NCBI GenBank assembly: GCA_030248215.1
Contig: JASANG010003092.1
Coordinates: 124,001 to 188,000, forward strand
Direction of reading: 5' to 3'
Length of the DNA: 64,000 bases
From: Enoplolaimus lenunculus
Lineage: Eukaryota; Nematoda; Enoplea; Enoplida; Thoracostomopsidae
Shown one piece after another: positions 25,401 through 37,751 of the stretch (the first letter of the stretch is position 1; each line of letters opens with the position of its first letter). The translations under genes and the position numbers were made by a program. The notes under the pieces are model-generated. The model did no database searches. It saw only the letters and a list, made by a program, of their open reading frames with translations, and was not told where the DNA came from.

Positions 25401-28400
25401 CACAGTTATTGCGGCTTTGCAACAGACGTTCCTGACAATGCAATACTTACCAGTGGAACAGAAAGCCAGCTATAAGTATGAAGTTGTCTAAATTTTGCTT
25501 TGAACAAATTCAACTGATTTAGTACATGAGACGCCATTGGGGGCGCTAGATTTTTCTCTTCGTGAAGCAAAGATTCAACCAGCCTTTGACACCAGTCGAT
25601 CGGTATTGCCCAATGAATGATAGCGACGTTGTTGATCTGAAACCATTCAAAAATGTTTTTTCCAGTCGATGCACTGCAAAAAATGGTGAGTCAAATTGAC
25701 TCTCCCCGAAATAGGCTTTTCCGGACTACACAAACTGAGTCAAAATTGGACTCCGCCAGAGTCAAATTTGACTCACTGAGCGACTCATTAAGTCGAGTTT
25801 GACTCCTGCGGAGTCAAATTTTGACTCAGTTTGTGTAGTCCGGAAAAGCCTATTTCGGAGCGAGTCAATTTGACTCACCATTTTTTGCAGTGTGGAATGA
25901 GGCTTTTTTCAAAACTACATTAATGCTTCATCGTTTTGGTATCCAGTTGATATTATAAATTACATAATTAATCAAATCTGAGACACAAATCTGACTTTTA
26001 TACGCTACACAACCAATTAAAATTTATTAAAATATGGCATTTCTGAACCTCTGGGACCCAAACCGTCATACATAGGTCTTACAAGTTTCGAACCAGTGAA
26101 TAATGAGGTTTGAAATTCAAAACTTTTTTGCAGTTAGATTTGAAATTGTAATTCTTCTGTGAAGAACCACACCTGCACGAGTTCGTCAGTTTGAAAACCT
26201 TTCACTAAATGGCAGTGATATGTTTAAAACTTTTCCCTATCCAGATTCCGATTCTTATTTTCAAGTTTTGCCGATTGCGATACCAGCGCTAATTCAATAC
26301 AATGATGTTTAAAGAACTTATAGGATTACTACATTACAATGTTATTAACCCGAAGACTCAAACCGTACAACTTAAACAGTTATAATTTAATGAGAACGGT
26401 TGTTTTCAAATATTTTTTCAAACACAGAAATAAGAGACAACAGTTTCCAGGTTAGTCGCACTGTTAGGCGTCAATAAGTGTAATTGATGGCATTCCTACT
26501 TACTAATTATTGCAAAAAGTATCGACAAAGAATCGGACAATTTCTGTAATGCCGACGGCAATGCTGATACTCACGAAATGTGTCGATACTTAAATATGCC
26601 GATTCCGATGACGATTAATCGGCACATCCCTACCTACAAAATAATGAAAAATGCTCGATTTACATATTTGAAAATATGGGTTCTGGTCTTTGCTATACCT
26701 TATAATAAGATTTCCTAAAACAACTATTGTAACACCACGCGATAATGATTTAACAAAGTTTCGCACTTTTCAAATTAATTAAAAAAACTCTCACAAAATT
26801 ATCACTTGAGTTACCAGTTATGAGCATTGATGTTTCGGTAGGACGGACCTCCAAATGTAACTCACGTGACAATTTTGAGAGATTTGTTTTATTTTAACAG
26901 TGCGAAACTGTTTTAAATTCTCATCGCGTGGTCGTGTGGCCCCCCCAACAGCATCTCGACAAAAATGTTATAGAGTGTCAATTGCTGTTCTACGAAATAA
27001 CTTGAAATCCATAACCACTAATGCTAAAACATTTCCGACAATAGCAGTCAGTTCCAACTCATTCAAAACAGAAACGGATATTGCTGAAGCTGACTGGATT
27101 TTGCTTTTTCAAAACTGATTTGGCTTCCGATTCCGAGCCTTTAAATAATTGAACGAACGTAAGGAAGTCAATTATATGGCAATAGTTCGTGGTTTGTGTG
27201 TGGGTCAAAAATAAGTTTATTACCTGTGAAATTTTGCCCCCCCCCCCCATTTTGAGATCCTGGATCCGCTACTGGCTTCGCTTATAAACTCAGCGTTCTT
27301 ACTTCATAAACGTGCCGTTCATTTTCAGTCATCAGACCCGAAATAACAAAATGATCAATTTTTGGAAACCGCTTGCGGACCCGGGTTGAAATGTCGCGCC
27401 ATGACATTGCCATCGAAAGCACCAAATAACGCACCATTGTACGCCGTCGTACCCGTGACAGTTCGTCGTCTGAGGGTAACATCATATTGATATACGCGTA
27501 TATATCGTCCGGCCATGGTAGTGATAAAAATTGCGAGAAATACCTGAAATACAGAAGCGTATACAACGGAAGGGATAGAGTTGGATATGGGCGGCGACTC
27601 GATGATGGGCGGCGAGTCGATGATGAGCGGCGACTCAATGATGGGAAACGACTCGATGATGGAGCTAACGAAATTTAGAAACGTTTCAGAGAGACAACGC
27701 AGTTTTAACAAGGGCTCTTGTATACTTTCAATACACATTTAATTTTCTGACTTAAACTTGAGCTCAAGTTTACGCTTTGGTAAAGGTTAAAACACTTGGC
27801 TTTGGTAAAGGTTAAAACACTCAGGTTTTGGTAAAGGTTAAAACAAAAGTTTGGGCTTTAAGCTTCGGTAAACATTTTCCAAAACTTAAGCCGCCCAGCA
27901 AAACTAAGCCTAAGCTTGAGCCTACCACTGTGGGTAAAGGTGCACAATAGCTTCAGCAGGTTTTAGAAAAACCGTTACAGATTTTTCTCTGACGTTATAA
28001 TGACCGGAAACCTTGCGCAGGACCAATGGTGAAACAGGAATTCAAAGTTCGCTTACTGCCATGAAGAGATAGACTCAAAAGTTTTGCTACAGTTGCGATG
28101 AGGGTCAAATACACAACTTTACATTCGCAGCCGAAGATCAACCAGTTTTGCTGGAACTGAAGTCGGTGGTGAAACAAATCTACGCCGTTAAAATAACATC
28201 CGAATTGTGAAAGGTAAAAAATGTTTCATAATGTTATCAAAAGATAGTCTTTAAGTTTCTTCTTAAATCTTTACGCCCGTAAAACTTCAAAAATTACACG
28301 TCAGTGACTCGGGGCGGTGAACTACCAAGCGTAAGGAAGGGGCGCACCCATAGGCTACGCCATCATTGCATCCAAAAAATCCAGGGGTCTTGGACTCTGG

Positions 28401-31400
28401 AATATTAGAGTGGAGGTTTCCGGAGAATTTGGAACCACTGAATATGCATGCTTATATGGCACGATTCGGTTACGCAGCACTAACCACAACACTGGAAATC
28501 TGATTAGCTTACATGCAGCAACACGGGATATTTTTTGGACATTTTTTAAGAAATCTGTTGAAACATAGTAAAATATGAATACCACCTATCACCAGATTGC
28601 AGTTTAAGGCTTGTGAAGCCAAACTTCGGGATTGAACATTTTCAAGTTTGAGGGCGAGTTTATACGAAGATCTAAATAAACGAACTTTGGATCTGATATA
28701 AACCCGTATTCTGACATGTGTCTAGCGTCTATTACAAGTTGATAGATGGACGTTTTGTGCATTTGGACTAGCAAAATCAAGTTCAGTAGTTTTTAATTTC
28801 AATTAAAAAATGTATATTTGCTAGGATTATGATCAAAATAAAAAATATCAGACGTCAGATCATGAGTGGTGCTATACTGGCTTTCAAATACTATGCTTAA
28901 ACGTACCTCTTGCTAGGTTTCGGCATCTCGCTAACAAATGAAATAAAAAATAAAAGGACAAATACTAAATCAAGCATACTTTGCCGGAACTGTAGGTGGC
29001 TGTGCTACTCCCAAATCGTATTTCAAACTAAAAACTAAAACACTAACCTAAAACCACATTTCAAAACTGAGGCCCTGGCTCCACCCAGCATCTCTTATAA
29101 CTTAAGTTAGGCTTAGGCGTTGCTAAACGGCATAAAACTTGTAAATTCTATGCGTGGCGGCTGTGCTCTAATGAAAAGTATACCTAGGCCGTTCGTGGCC
29201 ACTAAATAATTATGTTTGTCAGGCTTAGTGCGCGAAATAATATAGCTAGTCAGGAATGGGCGCTGACGTGTTGTAGTTGCGTTGTATTTATGAAAGTGTT
29301 ACTGCCCGGAAACCAACAAAACATGCAATATAAACACCTATGGGGGCTGTGGTAGCCAGCCCTCATAATCATTATTGAGTTTCTTCACCTTGAATTTGCG
29401 AGTTTTCCGTTTTGCTGATTTTCCCTTAGTGCATTTTGCTGGTTTTGTGAGTTGAGAACAAGTTCGAAGCTAACAGAAATTAGTTACAGAAGCTTTATGT
29501 GAGCGAATCAAGGAGCAAAGCATTTGTTACCTATCGCGTGCAGGGCGCGCAGGGCTTACGGGCGTGAACTGGAGCAACCGGTGAAGTTTGAGGAATGTAA
29601 CTGGGGTTTTCTGAAAATAGGGGAAAAACGACTGCATTTCTGAATCAGAGCTGCATAGCGTCATTGAGAAAAGGAACTCAAAAAGAAGTTGGTAATGGAG
29701 CCGGAGAATCTAGTAAAATCACGAACTTCTCACAGAAACTACGCCTAGTTTATATTTCGACATGCTGTTATTTCTGAAAGGTTTTGCCAAGTACTTTGTT
29801 TAAATGGGGCATTAAACTGGATCAATTTTACTCATGCACGATATGCGCTACCTAGTAAAGCTTTGTGGGGCGACGTTACGTGATATCCTTTCAGATAAAT
29901 TAGTTGTCGACCGGTTCGCAAATATTTTCAAAGCTATGTGCAATTTATAGAAAATCGACCAATGTATAGAACAGGTTCATAACAAAACATATTCCCAAAC
30001 ACAATTCAAAAGCCTAAGCCTAAGCAGAAAAATTGGTGTAACGCTTAAGCTTATTCTATTGCAGTCCAGCAGAAAAACGTTCCGCCCTGAACTTTACATG
30101 GGCCAGAAAATCATCTGTGCTCACATGAAACGGATTTCCCCCGTGCATCCCAAGTCACTACCGAGACTGAAGAAAGAGCCTTTGAGTTAAACTTTAAATT
30201 GAACAATGATACGTAATTTTAGGCTTGAATCGTCATGCCAGTAGCACATTTTTGGTTCTTGTATTAGATGTTTTAGCCTACTGTAAACCACTTTGCTGTA
30301 ACGTGCATATATAAATATATATAAGGAATAGAAAGACCAAAAACGGCAGGATACTAACATTAATACTCACGGTTGTGCATTGCATTCACGTTTGCATAAC
30401 AGCAAATATCTTATTTGTAACCTAAATTATAGCCCGAACCATTTTTAGTCAAACTAAAATACTAATCCGTAACCACTAACCTCTTACTTAAACCAAAACG
30501 CTGGTGTGATGAAATAAAGTTATAACAACCGTTGTCTTTGGTAGTATAGAACAGGGCCGCAACGGTAGCATAAGCATATTCCTACGCCTGCTAAAAGCCT
30601 AAACGTCAGGATGAGCTTATACCTAAGCCGAAGCCTAAGCAAAAAATAGTCTAAAGCTTAAGCTGTATTGCAGTTTCACAAAAAAGACACCACCCCGGAT
30701 CTTTATATGAACCCAAGCGTTGATAGTCAGGCTTATATTAGCTTTAAACGTACGACTTTTGTTTACACTGCGTATGAAATAATATAATCAATGCCTAATT
30801 ATATATTGGTCGTATTGAACCAGAGACTAAACTTAAGCGAAGTCTTAGTAAGTCGAAGGCAGGTCGAGCTTGGAATTAAGCTGGCCCTATTTTAATTTTT
30901 GTTCGAAAAAGTCAGAAAGCCAACGCTACAATTAAAGTATCTCCTTCAAGACCTATATTATGAAACGCACTAACGACAACAAAGCATTTTCGAAATAATG
31001 ATTTGCGGTTCAAGATACGCCGTGGCAAACTGCCGTGCTTACGATTTGCTCAGAATATTGGCCTACGACATATTATTGCTGACTTTCTATTTAACTTTAT
31101 CAAATATAAATACTTGAGCAGATGCGAGTTGAACCCTATTAATTCTCACTAGCGTTGTTTCACCTTGCGGCCGCAAACGGCGTCAATTGTGATGTAAATC
31201 ACGCAATGCCCAGCGTTGGACACTGTTGAAAGACAAAATTAGGACCTCATTACACTTATCGACGGCGCCAGACGACGTTACAGGTCAACAAAACTTGATA
31301 TCTCAAATTGCTATGCGGTGTCAAGCGGCAAAATGTGTTGTTAAAATTACATGGTACCACCGTTTAATGGACAGTAGTACGTCAAAGTTTATTTCTTCGC

Positions 31401-32390
31401 GCCAAATACGGAATTAAAAATGCTGACAGAAACAAATACGTAGTTTGTACCGTAATGTAACGAATGAAACGTTTCGTTGCTTATCGTTCACGTGGAAAAA
31501 ATATTTCAACTTCATCTGATGAATGCTTACTATGGGTTTACATTCGAATACATTCAGCTTGAATTGTCCTACGCTCTGATTTATGTCGTTTATGCTTAAA
31601 AGTTAATATTCGACTTACCTAAATTAGAAAATAGACTTTAATTTACAGTTCGATTATGTTGGTAAATTGGCAACCCTTATAGTAATGATCATTTCGTTGC
31701 ATAGCGACGACTTATAGCTCAAAATTTGGGCCAAATTTTAAAATTTAAATCATAAACCTTCACTTTAAATCGTAGAGTCCAAATCTCAAGTAAAATTTCG
31801 ATTTAAGCTAACATAGTGTTGTTAGCAATCTTTCTGTGACCTGTGGCCGTGTTGTAAAATGTGTGTAGCACCCATCACCAGCTATTAATTTGTGACCTGT
31901 GGCCGTATTGTAAAATGTGTGTAGCACCCATCACCAGCTAGTGATATGTCTTGTACCTTGTATGAACTTTGGCACATTTCTTAAACAAAGTTCATCTTGC
32001 TCCAATACCAAAATTTAGATCAAATGCTGCCACTGTGCTTGCTTCTTTCAAAACCTATTACCAACTGACAATAATTGCTACACACAGTTGACAATTCGAC
32101 TGCTTGTCAGTGAAAATAGACATAAACGTTCAGACTCACCTTGTAACCATTGAACTGACGTAAAAGCCCAACAAAAACGTAATCGGAATCATATTCAGAT
32201 GTTGTTCAAATTCCAGCACAATGGTACGAAATAACAACCGGTTCTCCTCGTTCGTGATTCCGTAGCGGTAATAGAAACTTATTGAAAAATATAAAATATA
32301 AAATATTGTCAACTCTTTCCAAATTACTCGCCACAAGCTGCCACGCCATCGAAATAAGACAGCCACGCTACCACTGTGCCAGACCGTCAT
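22450..32390 (-). CDS. Bestrophin, calcium-activated chloride channel (complete, 7 exons)
   Basis: Exons 5' to 3': 32390-32140, 27543-27303, 25636-25451, 24983-24819, 24046-23914, 23553-23423, 22848-22450. They total 1506 bp, giving 501 residues plus stop, within the usual range of animal bestrophins (about 500-670). All junction phases match. Bestrophins form pentameric plasma-membrane chloride channels opened by cytosolic calcium. The conserved WRGS motif is in exon 1. The channel neck IPITFLLGFYV keeps the Ile and two Phe residues that line the pore in vertebrate BEST1. Exon 2 carries LPWPDD, RRRTMVRY and KRFP. Exons 3-4 carry SVPL, YTQV and GRQFLDP. Exon 5 carries HPFGESDDDFE, the acidic calcium clasp. 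The last exon is a Ser- and Arg-rich tail with no clear homology, as is normal in the family. I cannot assign it to a specific vertebrate paralogue. Candidate poly(A) signals (AATAAA on the minus strand) lie near 22273 and 22116. Confidence 0.95.
23228..23310. repeat. GACTGGGA-type short tandem repeat
   Basis: Imperfect units such as GAGACTGGGACAGTGG and GGAGACTGGGAGACCGG occur in tandem, in bestrophin intron 6. Confidence 0.7.
23745..23878 (+). mobile_element. tRNA-derived SINE, copy 3
   Basis: It has AATAGCTGAGTGGTGATGG and the shared tail TATTCATGTGAGAAAGAGT. The B-box region is eroded. It lies in bestrophin intron 5. Confidence 0.75.
24583..24738. mobile_element. MITE family B (palindromic, TGAGTCA-rich), copy 1
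   Basis: It begins CACTGCAAAACACGGTGAGTC and ends with the inverse, GACTCACCATTTTTTACA. It is almost entirely self-complementary and lies in bestrophin intron 4. Confidence 0.85.
25672..25892. mobile_element. MITE family B, copy 2 (longest, near-perfect palindrome)
   Basis: The left arm starts CACTGCAAAAAATGGTGAGTC and the right arm ends GACTCACCATTTTTTGCAGTG. Both arms contain CGAAATAGGCTTTTCCGGAC or its complement. About five TGAGTCA/TGACTCA sites are present. The element starts only about 35 bp upstream of the acceptor of bestrophin exon 3. Confidence 0.92.
26935..27274. mobile_element. MITE family C, second copy, interrupted
   Basis: The right end is TGGATCCGCTACTG next to a C-run, and the left part (GTGGCCCCCCCAACAGCATC) matches the inner G-run region of the other copy. 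Foreign AT-rich sequence separates them, suggesting a later insertion. It lies in bestrophin intron 2, with its right end about 30 bp beyond the donor of exon 2. Confidence 0.6.
27770..27860. repeat. 25-bp tandem repeat, three copies
   Basis: TTTGGTAAAGGTTAAAACA is repeated three times at a 25-27 bp period in bestrophin intron 1, next to CTAAGCCTAAGC motifs. Confidence 0.85.
29959..30114 (+). mobile_element. MITE family A, copy 2
   Basis: The left end is CCAATGTATAGAACAGG and the right end is CCGCCCTGAACTTTACATGGGCC, with CCTAAGCCTAAG inside. It lies in bestrophin intron 1. Confidence 0.8.
30541..30715 (+). mobile_element. MITE family A, copy 3
   Basis: It starts AGTATAGAACAGGGCC and ends near CCCCGGATCTTTATATG, with a diverged CCTAAG core. 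It lies about 430 bp from copy 2 in the same bestrophin intron. Confidence 0.75.
31835..31946. repeat. 56-bp tandem duplication
   Basis: Two adjacent copies of a unit beginning TGTGACCTGTGGCCGT and containing GTGTGTAGCACCCATCACCA are present, in bestrophin intron 1. Diverged relatives of the same sequence lie near 12953-13150 and 26070-26230. Confidence 0.9.
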
Positions 32391-32452
32391 ACGTGTAATT
32401 TTTAATCACAATTTTAATTTTAATTTAATAACAAATTTAGTAAATTTGTGAC

Positions 32453-32748
32453 AATTTGTCGCCCGACAACTTGTTGAAATATGACTAAAACAAACTTTAG
32501 CGAATTCTATATTCGGTACAATATAATTTCAACATTCAATTCGGTACAATATTATTTTACATTCCAACATTCCAATATTTTGTTGTTTTATTCTGTTAAC
32601 AATTTGTCGCCCGACAACTTGTTGAACTATGACTAAAACAAACTTTAGCGGATTCTATATTCGGTACAATATAATTTCAACATTCAATTCGGTACAATAT
32701 TATTTTACATTCCAACATTCCAATATTTTGTTGTTTTATTCTGCTAAT
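32453..32748. repeat. 148-bp tandem duplication upstream of bestrophin
   Basis: Two copies (32453-32600 and 32601-32748) both start AATTTGTCGCCCGACAACTTG and differ at about two internal positions plus the last few bases. The duplication begins about 60 bp upstream of the bestrophin ATG, so it lies in the 5' UTR or proximal promoter. Confidence 0.95.
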
Positions 32749-35577
32749 ATCCAGGCGATATAATTTTATGTATGTACACAGCTTTTAAACTGTAAATTGC
32801 CACATGATCGGCCGGAATTGGAATGCCAGTATTCATTATTCGAATCATGCAGACTAATAATATTTTCACCAATTGTTTTGATCAATTACCATATTATACA
32901 TTGCGAAAATTACGCAATGCAACGAGAGCGTGCTTGTTAACTATTACCATGGAATTTGTGAAATACCGTTATTTTTACAGTTCATCGCCATGTTCTACTT
33001 AATATACAACATGAGTTTTAAGACAATCGAATGGAAATTTTATGTCTAAAAGCGGTATATAAGAACATAGCAATCCAACTTCTGGGGGCATTAATTCTGA
33101 AACCACTCTCATCTGGTTCGTAACTTCTGTTTCTACTGTTCAAGCAAGTGTATTTAGTATTCTAAAAACATTTACGGAATTATTTCAACATTACTTTCAT
33201 TTTCCGATTTAATTCAACATTATTTTTGGATGTTGGCACAATGAAGAACAGTTTATGATTTATATCTTTACCCAATCTGATTTGTAAGACATTAAAAACC
33301 GTTTTTTGTAAACGAAAATGTATGGCAATAGCGAAAATGTGTGTACATTACCTAAAAACGTTACAATTCCAATGACAAAAAACCACAAGGAACTATTTCT
33401 GTACACAGTCCAGTATTACGAACCATTTAAATTTGCTGAAAACAAATACACAATTTTTATTCAAAACCCCATGACCAGTTTAACATGCTTCCGGCAAAAT
33501 TGATTTAGAAGGGGTATTCGGTTGATTCAACACACAAACACACAAAACAAGGCTAAAACGCTTGCATGGGAAATAATTTTTTCTCTGGGAACTGCACCAC
33601 CCCATCCCCCTTCTCCGGTTGCGGACACGTTTTATCAGGTTCTGTAACAAGGACCAAGTATTAACCTAATGGCAGTATAAATTATGATTATTTCGAATAA
33701 AAAACAGAAATAAACCATGTATTGACTCAAATGACAGCCAATAGAAGACGATGATTGACAGTTATGCTCTTTTAGTATTTTGTTCTAAAAATGAAATCGG
33801 AAACATTGAATTTTCGTTCGAACAGTCTTGACATTTGAGTCAAATGTCTGACTGGTTCGAACAAAAAACAACTTGTGATCGATATCATTTTCGACAATAG
33901 GTAGGGAAGCCCAAAGCAGATAAAACAGTGCGTAAAAATCCTGTTTCTCTGGCCTGAAGGCGTCACCGAAAACCTCAAAATTGGTTTGACCACTGAAACA
34001 TTGTGGTTCAAACTTTTGCCTGTATGTTTACAATTCGACAGAAATAGTCGCACTATTCAAAACGGTTGACAATGACTGCTTACGTTAAAAACGATTTTAG
34101 CAAATAATCACCTTGTGTTTGGTAAGCTCATGACTATACTTTGTGTAATATTTAATTTGCAGTTGGCGTGATCCTATTATTAAGAAATCTAGTGTTAATT
34201 TATAATATTAATACAAAGTTTCCGATTTGTGAGTTAATTTTCATACGGGGTACGATTAATTAACTTTTGTATAGCAGTTTCTCGTTAATTGCCCATCGTG
34301 AACCTAGTTGTTGCTTTATGTTTACTAACATTAACAGTGGTATTCCTATAGCACTGTTATTTTTGTTTTAGCAAGCCAAACAAATATATTTTTAAGTGAA
34401 TGAATATTAATGCTAATTTAAACAATGATGGATTATTTTTGCCTTAACCCTCAATGAAACGGTTTTTTGGCTCTGGGAATCTTTTAAGTGCGAAATTTAG
34501 GCATTTTTGCACTCAAAACAGTGCCTTCGAAAATAGGACAACTTTTAAAATTTTGATAGCGACCTCCATGTTAAGCTACCAAGATGCCTCATAATAGTTA
34601 ATCCGGGGCATACTATTTTCAGGGCGCGCCCATTTGGGAAACTGGAAGACAGCGGGACTATATGGCTGTGTGGCTTAGGCTTAGATTTCGGCATAGGCAT
34701 AGGTTTAAGATTACCTGGAAAAACACTACACTTTAACGTCGACCCTTGCTTCAGTTACTTTCCGCACGATAAGCGTATACTATATAATAGCTCACATTAA
34801 CGTGTAAGAATAGATTTATATCAGTTGAAAATTAAATCGGTAGCGAACATGCTTTTTGTCAACGAACAATTTCAGGTGCATGAACCAAGTGAGCCTCAAT
34901 TTTCTTGCTTCAGACTTACATCCCGCCTCCGTACCCGTCTCACAGCAACGCTTAAACAAATGAAGCATCAATAAATTGAAGTTAAAAAATTTTCAAATCA
35001 AAATACAAACACAAAGTTGTAAATCGCCTTTCTGTAACTTCTAAACGCCATCTGCTCGCAGCTCGCCTTAGAACGGGTTTAGAAACCAATTAAGATGCTT
35101 CAGCATATTTTTACACTGTTCAAACCACTGAAATGACTGAGGGAATTAATGATATATATATAAATATATATATATTTGTATATATTTACATATATATTTA
35201 TTTATTTACTTATTTATTTATTCGTAACATGTGGAAAATGACACTTTTTTAATATTCATAGAGTTTGCCCAAACGTTAATTATTAATAATTGAGCAAAAG
35301 AAATGTAATTTAGTTTGACAAACGCTATCCAATACATTTAGCCGTAACGTATAAAAAATATCTCTAATTAGCGGCCGAACAAATAAGGGACTGTAGTGGT
35401 ATGTTATAATACAAAAAGTTGACGGAATGGTGGCAAATGACAAAATATATACATTCATTTCCGTGGGTACAATTATGATAGTTTCAGCTGGTCCGCTACA
35501 ATCAAAGGTGCATAGTCAGGAGATTTCATTTAGAGAGCGTATAACATCATACAAAGGTCTTCTGCAAACGACCGTTC

Positions 35578-35744
35578 ACAGCGAAAAATGGTGAGTCAAA
35601 TTGACTCTTTCCGAAATAGACTTTTCCGGACTATACAAATTGAGTCAAATTCGACTGTGGCGGAAACGAATTTTGACTCAGTTTGTGTAGTCTGGAAAAG
35701 CCTATTTCGGAAGGAGTAAATTTGACTAACCATTTTTTGCAGTA
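35578..35744. mobile_element. MITE family B, copy 3
   Basis: This foldback copy has the CCGAAATAGACTTTTCCGGAC arm and its complement, and lies in the bestrophin/NF2 intergenic region. Confidence 0.85.
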
Positions 35745-36095
35745 TTACGAGCATGCAAAATTTTAAACCTGTAAAAGTAGTATTTTTGCTTCTCGAAAAA
35801 TTTCGAGCGGAGATATGATATATCCCTAAGTCTGCCTTGCATATGCCCATGCTCGCAATCTACTAAGCTTGCTTTTGACTGTAAGTAAAACCTATGGGAG
35901 ACATTAGTCTAGTTTTGAAAGTACACGCCTACTTACATCAAAGTCAATTAGCGTGTAATGTTGCAATATTTAATACACTCAAAGATATAAAATAATTTTA
36001 ACTATATTCAAAAAGTGTTGAGTTAACACAAAAATGGTAGACAGTCTTTAAATTTTAGGATTCTAAAACAACTATAGGTTGCCTAAAACTTAGAA

Positions 36096-36290
36096 CCAAT
36101 GCATAGAACAGGGATGTATATTAAGTAGCATAAAGCATATTCATAAGCCTAAACCTAAGCATCAGCTTAGCATAAGCGTATTAATGAGCTTATACTTAAG
36201 CCTAGCCTAAGCAAAAAATTAACATAAAGCTTAAACGTACGCTATTGCAGTCCCACAAAACCGTTCCACCCCTGATCTTTGCATGGGCCG
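36096..36290 (+). mobile_element. MITE family A, copy 4
   Basis: Ends CCAATGCATAGAACAGGG and CCCCTGATCTTTGCATGGGCC flank a diverged CCTAAG array. It lies in the bestrophin/NF2 intergenic region. Confidence 0.82.
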
Positions 36291-36683
36291 AAGTCAGTTA
36301 AGAACGGACCTCATAATCAGTCAGGATAAAGGGAACAACGGCGTTAGACCGGAGCAGCGACTAAGGCTCTGCAGCTGCGGCACTACGCAGTTCTAGAAAA
36401 AACCTAAAAAGCGTTGCAGTCCTGTGATACCATAGTGTAAATAGCAATCACCGTTCAGAAATATCGATCAAAAACGCGCGATGTTCATTTTTTCGTCAGA
36501 CTCTGTTCAATTTTTCGTCTTTTGTCCAAGAGAAATTGAACACCCATTTTGAGCTATGGGTGCAATTTTGGCTTCCTAAACGGTTGCAGAAACAACCGGA
36601 ACGTCCCAAAAACCTATAGAACTCATAAAAGAACAGATAGCTAAGCTGTGAAAAAAAATCTTGAAATATACCCGTTTTTGTTC

Positions 36684-36835
36684 AATTCAGTCAAATTGAC
36701 TGAGTCAAATTCGACTCACTGAGCGACTCGAGTGATTCAAATTTAACTTTGACAGAGTTCGACTTTGACTTAAGTTTGTGTAGTCCGGAAAAGCCTATTT
36801 CGGAGAGTCAATTTAACTCATCGTTTTATGCAGTG
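36684..36835. mobile_element. MITE family B, copy 4 (left end degraded)
   Basis: The right arm, GTAGTCCGGAAAAGCCTATTT, and the AGTCAATTTAACTCATCG end are intact; the left arm is mostly lost. Confidence 0.7.
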
Positions 36836-37751
36836 TACATATGTACATATGAATTAATGAATCTTCGAACGTAGAAATAATTTGTATACAATCAATTTAT
36901 GGACAGTTCGTTGCTGAGAGGTGTTTGACGTACCGTCTTATCCTCGCGTACCATTTTAAGGACACCCAAGGGTGTTGCTAAACGTTATATCGAAAACAAT
37001 CACGTGCGTTCAAGTAATATTGCTAATTGTTGCACGTCTGATACTTGTGACACACAGTTTCTGTTTTTATCTGCTTAATGCAAGACCTGTCGCGTTACTG
37101 GTTTACTTTCTTCCTACTAATAATAATTTGATAAGTTTTCCAACATAACTTTATTTTTTTAAAGTCTAAGCTATATGCTTAGGCTATTAATAGTACGAAA
37201 CTTAAGCTTTATTAAGCCTAAACCTAACCGTAAGGCTTCTGCCTATTAAAATCAAGGTGTTATACGGTTGAAGTTTTTGTTAGGGCAATAAATATGTACC
37301 AAAAAACCCCACAAGACATTGGTTGCACCGTCAGCTCTGAGGCCCGCAAAACCTTAGGGGGTAATTCGCAGCCTTCCTTGAGAGTCCCCCTTTCTTATTA
37401 TTTCAGTGCTGTGTTAATATATTAATAGCCCAAAAATCGCCATTCCATTCCAGAGGCGTGGCATTGGGTCGTGTTGTCCCAGTGGGAATTCGTTAAATTA
37501 TTGATAAAAGAAACGAAAACAATGTTCAAAGCAGATCAGATGACATATTAAAACACACATATACGTAACGAACGATGTAGGGTATTGTTTTTTAAGTTGC
37601 GGTTTTTTAACTTTAACAGACTCGGAAAAACAAAAAAAAACGTTTTCTTCCATAAATTTATTGTCTGTCCGCAACAAATTTTAAGCATACGCTCGTATTT
37701 ACAATTTAAACATATATGCTGTCTACAGGTTGTTAAACGGAGAGTAAAAAT

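Larger units (their letters stand above)
27544..32139 (-). other. Bestrophin intron 1
   Basis: This 4.6-kb intron separates exon 1 from the rest. It holds two family A MITEs, short tandem repeats and unclassified AT-rich DNA. I see no coding exon in it. Confidence 0.75.
32391..37751. other. Head-to-head intergenic region, bestrophin and NF2
   Basis: About 5.3 kb separates two divergently transcribed start codons. It contains the 148-bp duplication near bestrophin, an AT-rich tract (35150-35225), family B copies and a family A MITE. A good acceptor (GCTGTCTACAG, ending at 37729) just before the NF2 ATG suggests a 5' UTR intron, so the NF2 promoter is probably farther upstream. Confidence 0.65.
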
